Source: Patescibacteria group bacterium (GTDB lineage: Bacteria; Patescibacteriota; Microgenomatia; UBA1400; MFAQ01). Taken from it: 7,935 bases of DNA. A program made the translations under genes and the position numbers. Below are positions 5,966-7,935 of this stretch, piece after piece (positions within the stretch are counted from its first letter, which is position 1; each line of letters opens with the position of its first letter). Location: the NCBI GenBank assembly GCA_018817845.1, contig JAHITH010000083.1, positions 1 through 7,935 of the forward strand, read 5' to 3'. Under the pieces are notes generated by a model. It ran no database searches and had not been told where the DNA came from. It saw only the letters and a list, made by a program, of their open reading frames with translations.

Positions 5966-6924
5966 TGGGTGATTTAAACACATGCCTTGAGAATGGTTAT
6001 TTATATATATCTCACCACGATTTTAGACGTAAAGATGGACCGATTGAGGCTGGTGTGGTAGATCAAGAGAAAGTGTCTGGTTTGTTTGAAGAAAGAATAA
6101 ATTTGGGCGAAGACATAAACGAGCGTGATGGAGTTAAAACCAGAATGGAGTTGGTGAAAGTAAAAGATATTGATAGAGCAGATTTGTGGTTGCCAAGGGT
6201 TTATCAGGTGGACATTAAAGACCAGATGGTAGAGAAAAAAGGAAAAGAGAGAAATATAAATTCAGCAGAGAAACAAAGACTTTTAAAATGCTTAACTGAG
6301 CTTAACTTACCAATTATTTTAGCGATACACCTGGCTTTTAATAGACCAGGCTACGATCTTGACAAGCTTGAGAGTTTAAAAACGATTGGTGAGTCAATTG
6401 TTGCCTGTGGGTTAATTGGTAAACCGGGCGATGGAAAATCGGCGACCTTAGCTGCTTCGGCGTTTAAATATGGTACTTTTGTGGCCAATTTTGATGGATA
6501 TTCTAAAGTAAATTTTAATAGATACTTGGAAACTCTTGGGAATTCCGGTCTGAGTAAAAACTGTACGGTTGATGAGATGATGAAGGTAATTTTAGAATTA
6601 AGGGAAAGCAAAAAAGAAAAACCTGAAACAAAGGGATATTTTAAATCTGGTGGGCAGGTATTGGATGATCTAGTGTTTAAGATTGAAAATAGATTAAAAC
6701 ATAAAGAAAAGGTTGATAATTTAATTGCTTGTGATATGCCTGGAGTATTGCCAGATAGGGAAGCTGATGTTTTCCACGTATTTTGTAATGCGTTTGAAGT
6801 GACGGCAGATATACCAGACTGGATATCTTTTGCAGATTTGCCGCCAAGTTTTTTAAGTGAAAGACGAGTGAGATACAAAGCTGGTTTGGAGTGTAAGGAG
6901 TTGTTTAGAAGTTTTTTATCTTGA
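5965..6924 (+). CDS. P-loop NTPase, 319 aa, partner of the winged-helix protein
   Basis: Soluble protein with an intact Walker A, GKPGDGKS at 152-159, after a strand IVACGLI. NLIACDMPG (252-260) is a plausible Walker B or switch-II-type DxPG strand, so it may be a GTPase-like or kinase-like P-loop enzyme; no specificity motif such as NKxD is evident. The ~150 residues before the P-loop are unrecognised and charged. ADIPDWISFADLPPSFL (281-297) near the C-terminus suggests a structured, substrate-facing tail. Start: ATG 5965 overlaps the upstream TGA by one base; GTG 5962 is an alternative one codon earlier. No ribosome site of its own is needed if translation is coupled. Partnered with a protein whose own P-loop is degraded, it may supply the nucleotide-dependent step. 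Family unknown. Confidence 0.8.
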   Translation: MGDLNTCLENGYLYISHHDFRRKDGPIEAGVVDQEKVSGLFEERINLGEDINERDGVKTRMELVKVKDIDRADLWLPRVYQVDIKDQMVEKKGKERNINSAEKQRLLKCLTELNLPIILAIHLAFNRPGYDLDKLESLKTIGESIVACGLIGKPGDGKSATLAASAFKYGTFVANFDGYSKVNFNRYLETLGNSGLSKNCTVDEMMKVILELRESKKEKPETKGYFKSGGQVLDDLVFKIENRLKHKEKVDNLIACDMPGVLPDREADVFHVFCNAFEVTADIPDWISFADLPPSFLSERRVRYKAGLECKELFRSFLS

Positions 6925-6940
6925 AGGTGCCCACCAATTT

Positions 6941-6975
6941 TAGTTGCAGTATTGCAACTAGTTAGTTGTTGCAAT
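6941..6975 (+). repeat. Iterated TTGCAAC inverted repeats before the methyltransferase
   Basis: TAGTTGCA-gtat-TGCAACTA (6941-6960) is an 8-bp hairpin. ATTGCAAC (6951-6958) also pairs with GTTGCAAT (6968-6975) across 9 bases, so two hairpins compete for one arm. The array lies 12 bases before the putative -10 of the methyltransferase, which suits an operator. A weak terminator for the NTPase operon is the other reading, but no good T-run follows. Confidence 0.5.
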
Positions 6976-6986
6976 CCTAAATAAGG

Positions 6987-6992
6987 TAAAAT
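6987..6992 (+). promoter_or_regulatory. Putative -10 of the methyltransferase gene
   Basis: TAAAAT with predicted +1 near 6999, three bases before the ATG at 7002. No well-spaced -35 is seen; only a weak GAAG precedes the start. This is the fourth plus-strand start in the window with this near-leaderless geometry. Confidence 0.35.
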
Positions 6993-7001
6993 ACCGAAGA
7001 A

Positions 7002-7826
7002 ATGGCAAATATTGAAACCTACGAAAAAAACTTAGAAACTAGATTAACTGAACTTAGGCAGGGAGATAGAGCTTATGAAATGCATCAACTTGCCATTCAG
7101 GAAGCTATTGTCTATGCATATGATTTACATGGATATACCCACGAACAACGGATTCTTGATTGTGGTTGTGGATTAGGATTTACCACAGCTAGGTTAGCTG
7201 AGTTGGGTATAGATGTCACAGGAATTGATCCTTCTAAAAAAACGATTTCTATGGCTATACAAGAACATAAAGATGTACCTTTTTATCAAGCTTCGGCAGA
7301 ATCATTTCCAAATATTATGGCTGAATTAAACCTAGAACCTTTTGACCAAGTGATTTTGAACATGGTTTTACATTCAGTAGATAATCAATCAGTTTTGGGT
7401 ATATTAACAGGAATAAGGGAATGTCTACGTCCTGAAGGCACCATTCTAATAATCGTACCAACCCAAGATTGGTTAGTTCAAAAATTGATTGAATACGCTC
7501 AGGATCAAGAAATGGAAAGGACGACTGGAGTAATGTGGGTTGGAAATAAAATGGAACAACATAAAGTTGAGATACCAGTGAAAATTCGTGGTGGAGAATA
7601 CTATTCTAATCCGTTAACTATATATAACAGAACACTAGATGATTATGGTGACATGTTAAGAGCTACGGGTTTTGGAGTAAGACTGAATTCTTATGATACG
7701 GAAACAAAAAAACTCTACAATAGCCAGATACTACCCTACTGGAACCTAGATGACTTCATGATGAATATTAAATTAGTGTATCGTCAAAGAGAATTGTTAA
7801 TGAGTTTTGCTTTGGTGGAAGAATGA
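7002..7826 (+). CDS. Class I SAM-dependent methyltransferase, 274 aa
   Basis: Transfers a methyl group from S-adenosylmethionine; the substrate is not evident. Motif I is ILDCGCGLG (51-59), the SAM-binding glycine loop. Asp76 in GIDPS, at the end of strand 2, should bind the ribose. ASAESFP (97-103) fits the adenine-contacting position, FDQVILNMVLHSV (114-126) is motif II, and LRPEGTILIIVP (142-153) is motif III. The core belongs to the UbiE/UbiG-like Methyltransf_11/25 group. Residues ~155-274 after the core, with the aromatic PYWNLDDF, may form the acceptor site. Cytoplasmic, no membrane segment. Unlike the upstream genes, G and C are nearly balanced on the coding strand, hinting at a different origin. 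It follows the NTPase operon by 77 bases but has its own upstream repeats and likely promoter. Element copy B starts 5 bases after the stop. Confidence 0.92.
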   Translation: MANIETYEKNLETRLTELRQGDRAYEMHQLAIQEAIVYAYDLHGYTHEQRILDCGCGLGFTTARLAELGIDVTGIDPSKKTISMAIQEHKDVPFYQASAESFPNIMAELNLEPFDQVILNMVLHSVDNQSVLGILTGIRECLRPEGTILIIVPTQDWLVQKLIEYAQDQEMERTTGVMWVGNKMEQHKVEIPVKIRGGEYYSNPLTIYNRTLDDYGDMLRATGFGVRLNSYDTETKKLYNSQILPYWNLDDFMMNIKLVYRQRELLMSFALVEE

Positions 7827-7831
7827 CGAAG

Positions 7832-7891
7832 GTCTAAATAATATGAACGATCGTTCATATAAGTTGGTATGGGAGAGTGGTTGGATTCCCA
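7832..7891 (+). ncRNA. Two-hairpin structured element, copy B
   Basis: Hairpin 1 is a perfect palindrome, ATATGAACGATCGTTCATAT (7841-7860), with GATC as loop. After AAGTTGGT comes hairpin 2: TGGGA (7870-7874), 12-base loop, TCCCA (7887-7891). Relative to copy A, three of five stem pairs are exchanged by double changes. The 3' arm UUCCCAC can also pair with GUGGG at 7900-7904, giving an alternative fold as in a switch. It sits between the methyltransferase stop and a ribosome site near the window end, so it could be a 3' UTR element, a leader of the next gene, or a mobile-element end. Confidence 0.6.
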
Positions 7892-7923
7892 CGCCAGAGG
7901 TGGGCGGGCAGGGATATGGGTCG

Positions 7924-7931
7924 AGGAGGTG
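7924..7931 (+). promoter_or_regulatory. Strong Shine-Dalgarno of a gene beginning past the window
   Basis: AGGAGGTG is a full complement to the 16S anti-Shine-Dalgarno, and no start codon follows before the window ends at 7935. A gene probably starts within about ten bases beyond it, which would put element B in its 5' leader. The G-rich surroundings could also produce such a run by chance. Confidence 0.4.
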
Positions 7932-7935
7932 CAAC

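Noticed and set aside
7832..7935. tRNA or other standard RNA gene in the G-rich tail
   Set aside because: GAGTGGTTGGA recalls a tRNA D-arm, but there is no anticodon arm, T-arm (GTTCRA) or acceptor pairing. No resemblance to RNase P, tmRNA, SRP or 5S landmarks was found.
1..7935. CRISPR array, transposase or phage structural gene
   Set aside because: No short regularly spaced repeats were seen, and none of the products shows transposase, integrase or phage signatures.

Overview
The window looks like accessory chromosome of a small-genome, AT-leaning bacterium. My best guess is a candidate-phylum (Patescibacteria/CPR-like) lineage, because most products are short and unrecognised, intergenic gaps are short, and several starts appear leaderless. 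This is inference: no marker gene is present. TGA works as an ordinary stop (it ends three genes), so the code is not the TGA=Gly code of Gracilibacteria and Absconditabacteria.

Layout. 1-2269 (+): the tail of an upstream gene, then two unrecognised charged, helical cytoplasmic proteins (587 and 113 aa). 2276-4829 (-): four single-gene units. Two encode unrelated membrane-anchored exported proteins (145 and 192 aa), yet both sit in nearly the same frame: a leader with an identical hairpin loop, the same Shine-Dalgarno block and first three codons, and after the stop a long, near-identical terminator hairpin. Between them lie two hypothetical genes (172 and 140 aa), the first with its own promoter and terminator. 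5012-6924 (+): a translationally coupled pair. One product joins a degenerate P-loop NTPase domain to an OmpR/PhoB-type winged helix; the other is a P-loop NTPase with an intact Walker A. 7002-7826 (+): a class I SAM-dependent methyltransferase.

Two signals stand out. First, a roughly 60-nt element occurs twice on the + strand, exactly 4196 bp apart (3636-3695 and 7832-7891). It folds into two hairpins; the second keeps its five base pairs although three of them are swapped by compensatory double changes. That points to selection on RNA or single-stranded DNA structure. I cannot assign it to a known family. Second, the constant-frame/variable-gene cassettes carry G-U wobble changes in the leader that are tolerated only in the minus-strand transcript, so the leader probably works as RNA.

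Base composition helps partition the window. Most of it has a strong G-over-C excess on the + strand whichever strand is coding. The 172-aa gene and the methyltransferase lack it, and each lies just left of a copy of the two-hairpin element. This fits acquisition of those segments together with the element, but two cases do not prove it.
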